Shown here piece after piece: positions 50,460 through 58,613 of a stretch of 64,000 bases of DNA; position 1 is the stretch's first letter; each line of letters opens with the position of its first letter. A program made the position numbers and the translations under genes. This stretch comes from Trichomonas vaginalis G3. Its lineage: Eukaryota; Parabasalia; Trichomonadida; Trichomonadidae. The notes beneath the pieces were generated by a model. It was not told the DNA's origin, did no database searches, and saw only the letters and a program-made list of their open reading frames with translations. The DNA lies in assembly GCF_026262505.1 (NCBI RefSeq), contig NC_067207.1, positions 15,778,082 to 15,842,081 of the forward strand, given 5' to 3'.

Positions 50460-51320
50460 ATGCTTCAGGTTGAAAAACAAAGAACAAAAGTAGCAGATAC
50501 AAAACCGTTAGACTATATCTTTACAAACGCTGGTAGGAATCTTTCAGATGAAGAAATTTCATCCCGAACTTACAGGTTTGACTATCCAATTCGTTGGCTT
50601 CAAAGTCCTTCAGATGCAAAGGCAATAGGATTTAGAAGAGTTTTGTTTTCAAATAGAACTAATGCATTCATGTTCGCAGTATATTTTCATGGCCAGTATA
50701 AAGGTTCTGATGGTCTAATAGAAAAATTTGACGAAATGAAAATCTTTACAATTCGTTCAGACGAAAGTCTTGAAAAAACTCTAAATGACTTTCAAACTCA
50801 AATGAACAAATACTACTGGGAATTTCAAGAAAAATACCACTCTTTACTAAATGGAACATACTATCTAAAACTAGAATACGACAAGATGAACTCCACCGTT
50901 TCATTTCAAAAGATTGAAATTAACCCTCCAAGAGATACAGAGTTTTTATATTGGGGAGTAGACAAACGTTCTTGGGCGCAATTTCTTCGGTTACTAAACC
51001 AGAACGAACCATTACCACCAGATGGTCCATTTAAATTTATACTTCCACCAGCAGATTTGACAGTTTATAGAAACGTGTTTGACCCTCAAAATGTCATGTG
51101 TCATGCAAGTTTCAGTTCAAGCAACAACAGTTTTCTATGTATCGGTAAGGACTTTTATGACTTTGCTTCTAAATTCTACGAACCACCTAGTAACAGTTTC
51201 TCTGACTTTCAAGTCTGGTTCACAACAAACGGTGTGCAGCATATTATATCCTTGTACTATGACTTTTATCTCGAATTGTCTTTCATATACAACTACGGAA
51301 AAGTGCTGAAAAAGTATTGA
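50460..51320 (+). CDS. Maverick protein of unknown function, paralogue of 44155-44928
   Basis: 286 residues. Shares TKPLDYIFTNAG, YRFDYPIRWLQSPS, KAIGFRR and NSFSDFQV with the other copy. The last ~35 residues differ from it and are hydrophobic. Directly downstream of the polymerase on the same strand. Confidence 0.6.
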   Translation: MLQVEKQRTKVADTKPLDYIFTNAGRNLSDEEISSRTYRFDYPIRWLQSPSDAKAIGFRRVLFSNRTNAFMFAVYFHGQYKGSDGLIEKFDEMKIFTIRSDESLEKTLNDFQTQMNKYYWEFQEKYHSLLNGTYYLKLEYDKMNSTVSFQKIEINPPRDTEFLYWGVDKRSWAQFLRLLNQNEPLPPDGPFKFILPPADLTVYRNVFDPQNVMCHASFSSSNNSFLCIGKDFYDFASKFYEPPSNSFSDFQVWFTTNGVQHIISLYYDFYLELSFIYNYGKVLKKY

Positions 51321-51600
51321 AAAATATATTTTAGGCGAACCAGGTCCCTCGGTCAACTAACATCTTTTTGAAAATGGTGACAACATGACATTTTGACAAC
51401 AACACAGGAAATAGATTTCACCCGTTGAATTTTGTATAAAAAAGCAACCGCCGGAATTCCGGCGGTTGGTATATTCTTCACAAAATGCTTGTTTTGAGGT
51501 CGAGCCACAAACGAATGTCCGACGGTTAAGCCACAAACGGATGTCCGACGGTTAAGCCACAAACGAATGTCCGACGTCCCACCAAAAAATATTTTTTTAT
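51321..51600. repeat. Composite repeat block upstream of the KilA-N gene
   Basis: In order: a 51321-51422 segment (AGGTCCCTCGGTC and TGACAACATGACATTTTGAC) that recurs at 52311-52441 (direct) and 53799-53912 (inverted); a perfect palindrome CCGCCGGAATTCCGGCGG at 51451-51468; and three 26-bp units of CACAAACGAATGTCCGACGG type at about 51508-51580. Confidence 0.85.
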
Positions 51601-51606
51601 TTTTAT

Positions 51607-51617
51607 TGTAAGAACAG
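51607..51617 (+). promoter_or_regulatory. TGTAAGAACAG upstream element, KilA-N gene 1
   Basis: A T-rich tract then TGTAAGAACAG, ending 1 nt before the ATG at 51619. The same word precedes the ATGs at 52830, 54400 and 55103. Confidence 0.6.
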
Positions 51618-51618
51618 T

Positions 51619-52281
51619 ATGACAGTCGAAGCAAAAACGTTCACGAACAAATCTAATGGCGAAACATTCACAAAAGGCACTTACAACGGTATTGAAGTCT
51701 TACGTAGAGACAAGGATGGTTATATAAATGCAACAAAGATATGTCAGCAGTTTAGGAAAGACTTTAGAAGGTTGTTGGAAAATAAGTCTTGGGAAGAGTA
51801 TTTTAAGGCATTTTGTGAAGAATATACCAACCCGCGGAATTCAGCGGGTTGCTTTTTATACACAGTTCATGCAGGAATTCCCGATGAAATCAAACAGGTT
51901 AGAGGAACGTATGTAGACCCAAGACTTGTAAACTATATAGCAATGTGGGCTTCTCCAAAATATTGCATAGCAGTTGGAAAAATTATGGACTCCATAGACA
52001 AGAAAGTTCATGAGAAATTAGATGAAGAAGAACTTGAAGATACAGCAGAGAATGCTAAACCTTTGTTCGAAGAAGAAGTTAGAAAAATGCATGAAAAACA
52101 AATAGAACATGAACGTGAGATATGTTCTGGTTATAGAGACTCTCCATACGAACTAGACCAATGGGAACAAGAAGATTTAAAGAGAGAATTTAGAGAATAT
52201 GAACTCGCTAAAGTTTCATTAGAAGCTACAGAAGAGAGGTTAAAAGTTTGGGGTCGTTTTGTACAAAAATATTGTGAGTAA
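51619..52281 (+). CDS. KilA-N domain protein 1, with a palindromic repeat inside the domain
   Basis: 220 residues. KilA-N motifs: GTYNGIEVLRRDKDGYINAT, KICQQFRKDFRRLL, SWEEYFKAF, then RGTYVDPRLVNYIAMWASPK. Between SWEEYFKAF and the second half lies a segment (EYTNPRNSAGCFLY) coded by 51809-51861. That DNA is the inverted form of the intergenic palindrome unit found at 51437-51497 and three times at 52484-52717. The C-terminal half is a charged coiled-coil. KilA-N domains bind nucleic acid in large DNA viruses and phages. Confidence 0.75.
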   Translation: MTVEAKTFTNKSNGETFTKGTYNGIEVLRRDKDGYINATKICQQFRKDFRRLLENKSWEEYFKAFCEEYTNPRNSAGCFLYTVHAGIPDEIKQVRGTYVDPRLVNYIAMWASPKYCIAVGKIMDSIDKKVHEKLDEEELEDTAENAKPLFEEEVRKMHEKQIEHEREICSGYRDSPYELDQWEQEDLKREFREYELAKVSLEATEERLKVWGRFVQKYCE

Positions 52282-52310
52282 ATGAACCATTTCTTTTTAT
52301 TGAATTCGGC

Positions 52311-52790
52311 AAAAATATATTTTATGTGAAGTGGTTTTTAGGTGTCACCAGGTCCCTCGGTCCCTCGGTCCCTCGGTCATTTTAACTTCTCTGAAAAAGT
52401 GTGACAACATGACATTTTGACAACAACACAGGAGATAGATTTCATCGTAAATGTTTTGTCAAGACTTTCATCGTCAATGTTTTGTATAAAAAGCAACCCG
52501 CGGAATTCCGGCAGGTGGTATATTCTTCACGAAATGCTTGTTTTGTTGAGACTTTCATCGTAAATGTTTTGTATAAAAAGCAACCCGCGGAATTCCGGCG
52601 GTTGGTATATTCTTCACGAAATGCTTGTTTTGCCATGATTTCATCGTATATGTTTTGTATAAAAAGCAACCCGCGGAATTCCGCGGGTTGGTATATTCTT
52701 CACAAAATGCTTGTTTTGAGGTCGAGCCACTTTTGGCTCCACCTGTTTTTTCAACCAAAACTCATTTTTGTCGGCAAAAATATATTTTAG
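52311..52790. repeat. Tandem ~86-bp units with GGAATTCC palindromes
   Basis: 52311-52441 is a repeat of the 51321-51422 block with three GGTCCCTC units. It is followed by three units (about 52470-52543, 52557-52630, 52640-52717), each holding AAAGCAACC..GGAATTCC..GGTTGG and TATATTCTTCAC. Open frames on both strands here are repeat by-products. Confidence 0.85.
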
Positions 52791-52820
52791 TTTTTTTAAA
52801 AAAATATTTTTTATTTTTAT

Positions 52821-52830
52821 TGTAAGAACA
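52821..52830 (+). promoter_or_regulatory. TGTAAGAACA upstream element, 52830 gene
   Basis: T-rich tract then TGTAAGAACA. The last A is the A of the ATG at 52830. Confidence 0.55.
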
Positions 52831-53093
52831 TGTCAGCAACAACAGCACCAAACTCGTTAGTCATGAACCCAACTTCAATGTTAGTAGAGATGAAAAGCTT
52901 CATTCCTTCTTCATATACTTTCGAAACAGAAATCCAGAAGATAAAGCAAGAACTTCTCCAAGGAGATTTAGACTGTAGTGCGAAAGATGAAACAAATGAA
53001 CAGTATCTTTATGAAATGCAGGATATTATTGACCATCTACCTAAACTTCCTGAAATACAACAAACAAAGCTCACTATTCGATTGATGAAATAG
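52830..53093 (+). CDS. Maverick protein of unknown function (87 aa)
   Basis: Reads MSATTAPNSLVMNPTSMLVE with an acidic middle (GDLDCSAKDETNEQYLYEMQ). No known domain. It shares its upstream element with the KilA-N genes. Confidence 0.5.
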   Translation: MSATTAPNSLVMNPTSMLVEMKSFIPSSYTFETEIQKIKQELLQGDLDCSAKDETNEQYLYEMQDIIDHLPKLPEIQQTKLTIRLMK

Positions 53094-53189
53094 AAGTCAA
53101 AGCAACTGACTCAGTAGAAACCAAGAAGTTCATACGAAAGGTAAAACTATGAGTTTCTTGGATTTCATTGCAACCACAAAGACTGCGAT

Positions 53190-53723
53190 ATGGTATATTT
53201 CATTGACATATACAAATCTGAAGAGTTTAAGACCTACGACAACTTTGTTTCGTTAGTTGCAAAATGTGTATGGCAGATAAGAGATAAAGATAGAAGAGGT
53301 AAAGTATGGAACGGACAAATAAAACCAGCAGCCTTTGAGTTAAAGAAAACCATTTACGCCTTGGTTGTACTTGCAGGTAAGGTTTCAATGTACAATGCTA
53401 AAATGAACCCACAATGTTCAAAATGTAAAGCAGCAATGAAGAAATATAACTACTCCGTCAAAGAGATAGAACGTATGCGAAAAGACTATGCTGACTTAAA
53501 GAAAGAAGTAGAGAAACCAGCAGAAGATAAAATGGACATGTTGACATTTCTGAACAAAAACTATCCAACTGCTAACGATTTCCTTCTTTCAGATGTCAAG
53601 AAGAAATATAAAGAAACTTTCGGTATCGTTAAAACTTTTGATATCCTTCGTGAAGAAATAGAAGCTACAAAACTGTTTAAAGTCATGAACCATCACAACA
53701 TATACCATGTAAAACGCTTATAA
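53190..53723 (+). CDS. Maverick protein of unknown function (177 aa)
   Basis: Begins MVYFIDIYKSEEFKTYDNF. A conserved-looking central stretch (FVSLVAKCVWQIRDKDRRGK) is followed by a CSKC pair and a Lys/Glu-rich coiled-coil. No domain named with confidence. It sits in the KilA-N gene cluster. Confidence 0.5.
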   Translation: MVYFIDIYKSEEFKTYDNFVSLVAKCVWQIRDKDRRGKVWNGQIKPAAFELKKTIYALVVLAGKVSMYNAKMNPQCSKCKAAMKKYNYSVKEIERMRKDYADLKKEVEKPAEDKMDMLTFLNKNYPTANDFLLSDVKKKYKETFGIVKTFDILREEIEATKLFKVMNHHNIYHVKRL

Positions 53724-54399
53724 AACTTTTATGTTAGAAATATATTTTTGTCTGATTTACGCTCATTGACGATGAAGTCTCAACAAAACATTTACAAAGA
53801 AGTTTATTTCCTGTGTTGTTGTCAAAATGTCATGTTGTCACACTTTTTCAGAGAAGTTCATTTGACCGAGGGACCGAGGGACCGAGGGACCTGGTTCGCC
53901 TAAAATATATTTTTGCTGAAAAAATGACCAAATTTCATGAATTTCCTCATATGTTTGCTACCCCGAGAAAAACCGGGGTAGAGATTCCATTCGAAAATCG
54001 TAAAAAATGCGACCCTCGGAAAACCGAGGAACGAGATTCCGTACGAAAATCGTAAAAAAAACTCATGAAAATCGTGAAAAATTGCGAGTACGTTAAAAAC
54101 CGTAGTCGCCTAAAACTCATGAAAATCGTGAAAAAATGCGAGTGGGAGAAAAACCGTACTCGCCTAAAACTCATGAAAATCGTAAAAAATTGCGAGTACG
54201 TTAAAAACCGTAGTCGCCTAAAACTCATGAAAATCGTGAAAAAATGACCAAATTTCATTATATAACTGTTATGAGTGACGAAGAGAACTTTGACACTTCG
54301 TCAAAAAATCCCTGAAATCATATCTTTTATACAAGATAAAAAAATAGCGTTAGTTTTTATTTTTTTTTTATTTTTTTATTTTGTATGTAAGAACAGGAA
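53724..54399. repeat. Inverted repeat block and ~57-bp hairpin units
   Basis: 53799-53912 is the inverted copy of the 51321-51422 block with four GGGACCGA units. 53994-54240 holds about four units with ATGAAAATCGTGAAAAA followed by GCGAGTACG..CGTAGTCGC or GCGAGTGGG..ACTCGC hairpins. Related 54-bp units lie inside the gene at 55103-55852. Confidence 0.8.
54386..54396 (+). promoter_or_regulatory. TGTAAGAACAG upstream element, GIY-YIG-type gene
   Basis: T-rich tract then TGTAAGAACAG, 3 nt before the ATG at 54400. Confidence 0.6.
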
Positions 54400-54849
54400 A
54401 TGACAAGCACTGAGTTTGAAACAGTTAAAAAGATAGACAATGAGACCAAGGTGGTTAGAATAGGTGATTTAAACGTAAGATACTCAAAGAAATACAAAAA
54501 ATATTCTTTGTCAGACATTTTAACACTATCTGAAGGAAAGAAAGCACACGACTGGGTTAAAAATGCTTCAACTCAGAAAATTTTGACAAGAAATCCTGAG
54601 CTTATGATATCGGTAAGATTCTATGGAACAAGAGCATATCTCATCGACAAAAGTCTTATACCAGTAGTTTTGTTCTGGATTGACCCAGTTGTTGGATATA
54701 ATTTCATAACATATGGTTCATTCGATACGGAACGTTGCAGTGAAGGCTTACTTTACATCGTTCAGAAACCGAAGGACTTCAATACAAAGAGATATAAGAT
54801 AGGAAGAACATTTAATATAACTCAAAGATATGACAGTAATAGTCAATAG
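54400..54849 (+). pseudogene. KilA-N/T5orf172-like (GIY-YIG) Maverick gene region
   Basis: A KilA-N-like N-terminal part (VRYSKKYKKYSLSDILTLSE, HDWVKNASTQKIL) runs into the start of a GIY-YIG-type T5orf172/MUG113 domain (GLLYIVQKPKDF, YKIGRTFNITQRYD). The gene region extends further right and looks broken. Confidence 0.6.
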
Positions 54850-55089
54850 AGTTAAGGTTGCGTTTGTTAACGATATGAGAGCTGCTGAAACAGAACTACT
54901 TGAAAAAGTTTGAGAAATTGTATGGTGCTCCACGAGAGGTAAAGAAACGTTTGAAGTAGATGAGATCGACAAAGCTATAAAAGTATTTGACGAAGTTGCT
55001 GAAAAATACATGTAAAGCGTTTATTTTTGGTCTTTTATACAAGATAGAAAATAACGCTAATTTTATTTTTTTTATTTTTTTATTTTGTA

Positions 55090-55100
55090 TGTAAGAACAG
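55090..55100 (+). promoter_or_regulatory. TGTAAGAACAG upstream element, KilA-N gene 2
   Basis: T-rich tract then TGTAAGAACAG, 2 nt before the ATG at 55103. It supports 55103 as the start. Confidence 0.6.
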
Positions 55101-55102
55101 AA

Positions 55103-55852
55103 ATGACAACAACAGAGAACACAACAACTGCTATCGTTCATGAAGCCATAAGTGAAGAATACGAGTGGGTTCAGTATAACAAACAGTTACGTCTCATTCG
55201 TTCGGTCAAAGATGACATGTACCAAATGCAAAGTATTTTGACAGCATGTTTTGCTCCAGATACTAAGCTTCCTAAAGACTGGTTTAGGAACCAAAGCACT
55301 ATTGAACTTTTGAGCGAAGCACAGCGAGACAGACTTTTTTCTGAAAATCGTGAAGAACAGCGAGTGGGAGAAAAACCCCAGTCGCCAAAACTCTATGAAA
55401 ATCGTGAAAAATTGCGAGTGGGAGAAAAACCCCAGTCGCCAAAACTCTATGAAAATCGTGAAAATTTGCCAAATGGTTTGAGAGGTTGGTATGTACATAG
55501 ACTTCTTGTAAATGCTTGTGCAATGTGGGCTTCACCTCGTTACGCTTGGTATATTTACAGACTTCTTGACGAACTTCATAGACAAGAACGTGAAGAGCTA
55601 GAGAACAAGCTTGAAGCAAAAGACAAAAACATACAGAAAAGAATACCACGTTCGGTACCAAAAGGAAAGGAAAAGAACTATAAGTATATGATTTACACTG
55701 AAGAGATGGAAAATGAAGAAGACAGAGATATGGTTATGTTGCATTTAGTCAGAAGAAACAACAAAAGCTTTTACGACTTAGCTAAGATTTACAAATCTGA
55801 CAGAAATTGGTTCTATCGCGAAAACTTACGCGATTTCAATGACACCAAATGA
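55103..55852 (+). CDS. KilA-N domain protein 2, with 54-bp repeats inside the domain
   Basis: 249 residues. KilA-N-like parts: WFRNQSTIELLSEAQRDRLF and RGWYVHRLLVNACAMWASPR. Between them are two 18-residue repeats (RVGEKPQSPKLYENRE), coded by 54-bp units starting at 55343, 55397 and 55451 (partial), related to the intergenic units at 53994-54240. A charged coiled-coil and YMIYTEEMENEEDRDMVML follow. Confidence 0.7.
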   Translation: MTTTENTTTAIVHEAISEEYEWVQYNKQLRLIRSVKDDMYQMQSILTACFAPDTKLPKDWFRNQSTIELLSEAQRDRLFSENREEQRVGEKPQSPKLYENREKLRVGEKPQSPKLYENRENLPNGLRGWYVHRLLVNACAMWASPRYAWYIYRLLDELHRQEREELENKLEAKDKNIQKRIPRSVPKGKEKNYKYMIYTEEMENEEDRDMVMLHLVRRNNKSFYDLAKIYKSDRNWFYRENLRDFNDTK

Positions 55853-56832
55853 AGATGTTAAACAGATAGTTCAAGATACGTTACCTCAAACACACTATGA
55901 TATGAAAGGTTGTACAATACTTACATTCAAAGAAGATTTGCCGCTACTGAAGGAAAAAATAACAGAGTATTTTGACAACTTCAAAAGAGGAAGAGTAAAT
56001 GAACCATTTATTTTCAAGCTTGACACCAAAGATGGCTCAGGTAGCTCTAGATGGTAAATTGTCTTGTCGAGTCCTTCTGGCATTCCGAGTCCTTCCATCC
56101 GACAGGAAAAGTTTTTCCTTCCAACAGGAAAAAAATTTCCTTCCAACAGGAAAAAATTTTCCTTCCAACAGGAAAAAATTTTCCTTCCAACAGGAAAAAA
56201 TTTTCCTTCCGACAGGAAAAATTTTTCCAGTTGTCCGTCCGTAAACCATTCAAATTTTCGAAAAATTGAGAACTTTTTGGCCGACCTTCAGGAAAAATTT
56301 TTCTTTCCGACAGGAAAAATTTTTCTTTCCGACAGGAAAAATTTTTCTTTCCGACAGGAAAAGTTTTTCTTTCCGACAGGAAAAGTCCTTCCATCCGACA
56401 GGACACAAACGAATGTCCGACGTACCACCAACCGAGTCCATTCCAAAGCCAGAAGAACCGACAGCCCCAGCACCACAACAGACTAAGACTCAAACACTTA
56501 CATTTTTACGCTTGACTTTTTACAATTTGAACTTTGTTTGCGTAGATGTGAATTCTGAAAGAAGTATGAGGGTCTTGTATGACTTTGTACTTCTCCCATA
56601 GTTCATGTCTGTCAAACTTACCTGCCATGGACTCTTTCATAAGTTCCATGAAATCGTCTTCGGACAATCCGGGGAAAAAGTATGATATCAGTAAGTATTT
56701 CTCTTTACATCCTTACTTAAACTCTTTGCTGTCTGTACACAAATGACAACAGAGATGTTAAAGTGTCTGAGCTTCTTGAGAATTCGACACATGTCTTGTT
56801 CTCTATTCTTTAACAAAGGATGAGAAGCAAAG
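55853..56832. repeat. Short-unit repeat blocks and decayed coding remnants
   Basis: A small frame overlaps the KilA-N stop (about 55839-56057, TPNEDVKQIVQDTLP). Two blocks of ~19-20 bp units TTCC(A/G)ACAGGAAAAATTTT follow (about 56098-56230 and 56285-56400), each self-complementary at GGAAAAATTTTCC. CACAAACGAATGTCCGACG recurs at 56403. From about 56600 minus-strand coding remnants continue toward the ATPase. Confidence 0.75.
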
Positions 56833-57384
56833 TCAATCTAAGATAAGAAGACATCTGTGAGGGTAAGTCTTCCAATCGTAAGATTGCAATTTCTTCGAAA
56901 TGTATTCTATCTCTTTCTGTTTGTTTCTGAAGTGTTTCTTCTCTAATATTCTCTGCATTTCCTCATTTGGGTCTTTAAACTTAGAATTGACATACTCATT
57001 TATAGCATTGTACTTCAAAACTCTTCTTTGGTACTTCTTTATCCAATCTAACAACTCAGAGTCTTTTATACATACTAACTTAGACTTCTTTATAATATCT
57101 TTGAACGAATTGACGGTTTGGTCAAATTGACCAGAAGTACTACAAATGACTACTAACTCATAGAATGGGTTCTTCTCATCTAGTTCTTGTTGTTGTGCAG
57201 CCATTTTAAGATAAGTGAAAGTCTTACCCGACCCAGGTGGTGCGATTAGACCTGTTATACCATTCTGAGCAAATAGGAACTTGTCATGTATGGGTTTTAT
57301 CTGAGCATTTTCCAACTTCCTCTTGTTCTTGTTTAAAACATTCTCAAATTTCTTGTCAATGTCAGCAAACTTTTTTTCTAACAT
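56833..57384 (-). pseudogene. Packaging-type ATPase region of the Maverick
   Basis: Walker A APPGSGKT is followed by YELVVICSTSGQFDQTVNSF and the pre-Walker-B region, ending at RCLLILD. It is shorter than usual for the family and looks broken. The start at 57384 is preferred, as further upstream the frame overlaps the divergent gene. These ATPases pump DNA into capsids in related viruses. Confidence 0.65.
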
Positions 57385-57420
57385 ATTTTTAGAAAAATTA
57401 AAAATTTTATCTTTTAGGAA

Positions 57421-57867
57421 ATGTCTAGCGATTTCGCTATCTATATTCGAGACAAGCTTTTCGACAGCAAAACATCTGTCGACCATAAAATCTTACATAG
57501 TGTAAACAAGAAAGGTGAATTTGTTCTAAAGTTCTGTTTCTGGGAATATGACAAGAACCATAAAACCTTAAGCAGAGAAGTCTTAAAATTTGTCAATGAC
57601 AGACTTGTTGACAGAGATGACGCCTCTTGGAGAGATGAAGTCCAACAAAACTTCTTAGAATGCAAAGAAGACACATGCGCTGTTCTTGAAAATGAAATAG
57701 AAAACAGAATAGAAGAGCTATTAAATGACAAAGCACCTTTACAAAAATATGGTTCTGAGAAATTTGATATAACTCCACCAGAGAAGAAGAAGAGAGAAAA
57801 GAAAGAAAAGAAAGTAGAAGAAGAGAAGAAAGAACCTGAACCAGAGAAGGGGAGATATGACATGTAA
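57421..57867 (+). CDS. Maverick protein of unknown function (148 aa)
   Basis: Starts MSSDFAIYIRDKLFDSKTSV. The N-terminal ~100 residues are a mixed fold and the C terminus is a Lys/Glu-rich tail. Divergent from the ATPase, 36 bp between starts. No domain recognised. Confidence 0.55.
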   Translation: MSSDFAIYIRDKLFDSKTSVDHKILHSVNKKGEFVLKFCFWEYDKNHKTLSREVLKFVNDRLVDRDDASWRDEVQQNFLECKEDTCAVLENEIENRIEELLNDKAPLQKYGSEKFDITPPEKKKREKKEKKVEEEKKEPEPEKGRYDM

Positions 57868-57883
57868 AAATAAAATTTTATTT

Positions 57884-58303
57884 TTAGAACATTTCTGGGT
57901 CAATGTCAATGTTCTCTTCCTCTTTAGGAGCAAACACCGGCTTAGACTCTAAAATCTTTTTACCCAATTTACCTTGAACTTCAACTATCTTAGACTCATA
58001 ATATTCATAGTCGTCTGCTTTCTTTGGTTCATAAGGTATAACAAGTTTGTATGCTTTGCCTTCTTTAAGGTTTGAGAACCTTCTGTCAAAACTTTCTTTG
58101 ACTGTTAACAAACCTTCTATGTCTAAGTCTTCAAATTTCGCACCATTTTTAGTCACAATAGCAAACTTAACTGGTTCGATGTTCCAAACTTTGTCAAATG
58201 AAGACTTTTCAAAATGGTAGAAGTAAACATTCAAATATGTGAATGGGTCTAGTTCTTCTTTAAGTCCTGACATGTACTTGTTTACTGAGATGAATTTTGT
58301 CAT
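57884..58303 (-). CDS. Maverick protein of unknown function (139 aa)
   Basis: Reads MTKFISVNKYMSGLKEELDP and ends in an acidic tail (EEENIDIDPEM). The length and acidic tail recall single-strand-binding proteins, but no motif supports that firmly. Confidence 0.5.
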   Translation of the reverse strand: MTKFISVNKYMSGLKEELDPFTYLNVYFYHFEKSSFDKVWNIEPVKFAIVTKNGAKFEDLDIEGLLTVKESFDRRFSNLKEGKAYKLVIPYEPKKADDYEYYESKIVEVQGKLGKKILESKPVFAPKEEENIDIDPEMF

Positions 58304-58340
58304 CTTTTCTATCGGATAAAAAAAATATTTTTTTTAAAAT

Positions 58341-58613
58341 TTACTCAGAAAAATTTTTCTTTGTATATACACCATTCTGTACGTCTAAAAGACTTTTGAC
58401 ATTTGCCAAGAATGTTCGTTTAGACGCTGTCATATAACCATACTCTTGACAATACTGTTTATACGAATCGTACAATGACCTTTCATCTAAACACTCAAAG
58501 TCAGTTTCATCTATGAACAGTTCATATACACTCTTGTTTGCTTCTAACAATGTTTGTCTCTCTTCGGTATGTGGAATTTGTCTTGGGTTGAACTTAGAAA
58601 TATCTAATGTCAT
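58341..58613 (-). CDS. Small Maverick protein resembling a D5-type C-terminal winged helix
   Basis: 90 residues. SLYDSYKQYCQEYGYMTAS and RTFLANVKSLLDV resemble the winged-helix segment found near D5-type helicases. Its ATG overlaps the stop of the helicase frame by a few bases (ATGA). Confidence 0.55.
   Translation of the reverse strand: MTLDISKFNPRQIPHTEERQTLLEANKSVYELFIDETDFECLDERSLYDSYKQYCQEYGYMTASKRTFLANVKSLLDVQNGVYTKKNFSE

Noticed and set aside
52442-52825. Several short frames with repeated RNSAGCFLY-type peptides on both strands
   Set aside because: Translated intergenic palindrome units, not genes. The only supported coding use is inside the KilA-N gene.
56037-56601. Long overlapping frames rich in FPTGK/FFLSERK repeats
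   Set aside because: Products of the ~20-bp GGAAAAATTTTT repeats on both strands.
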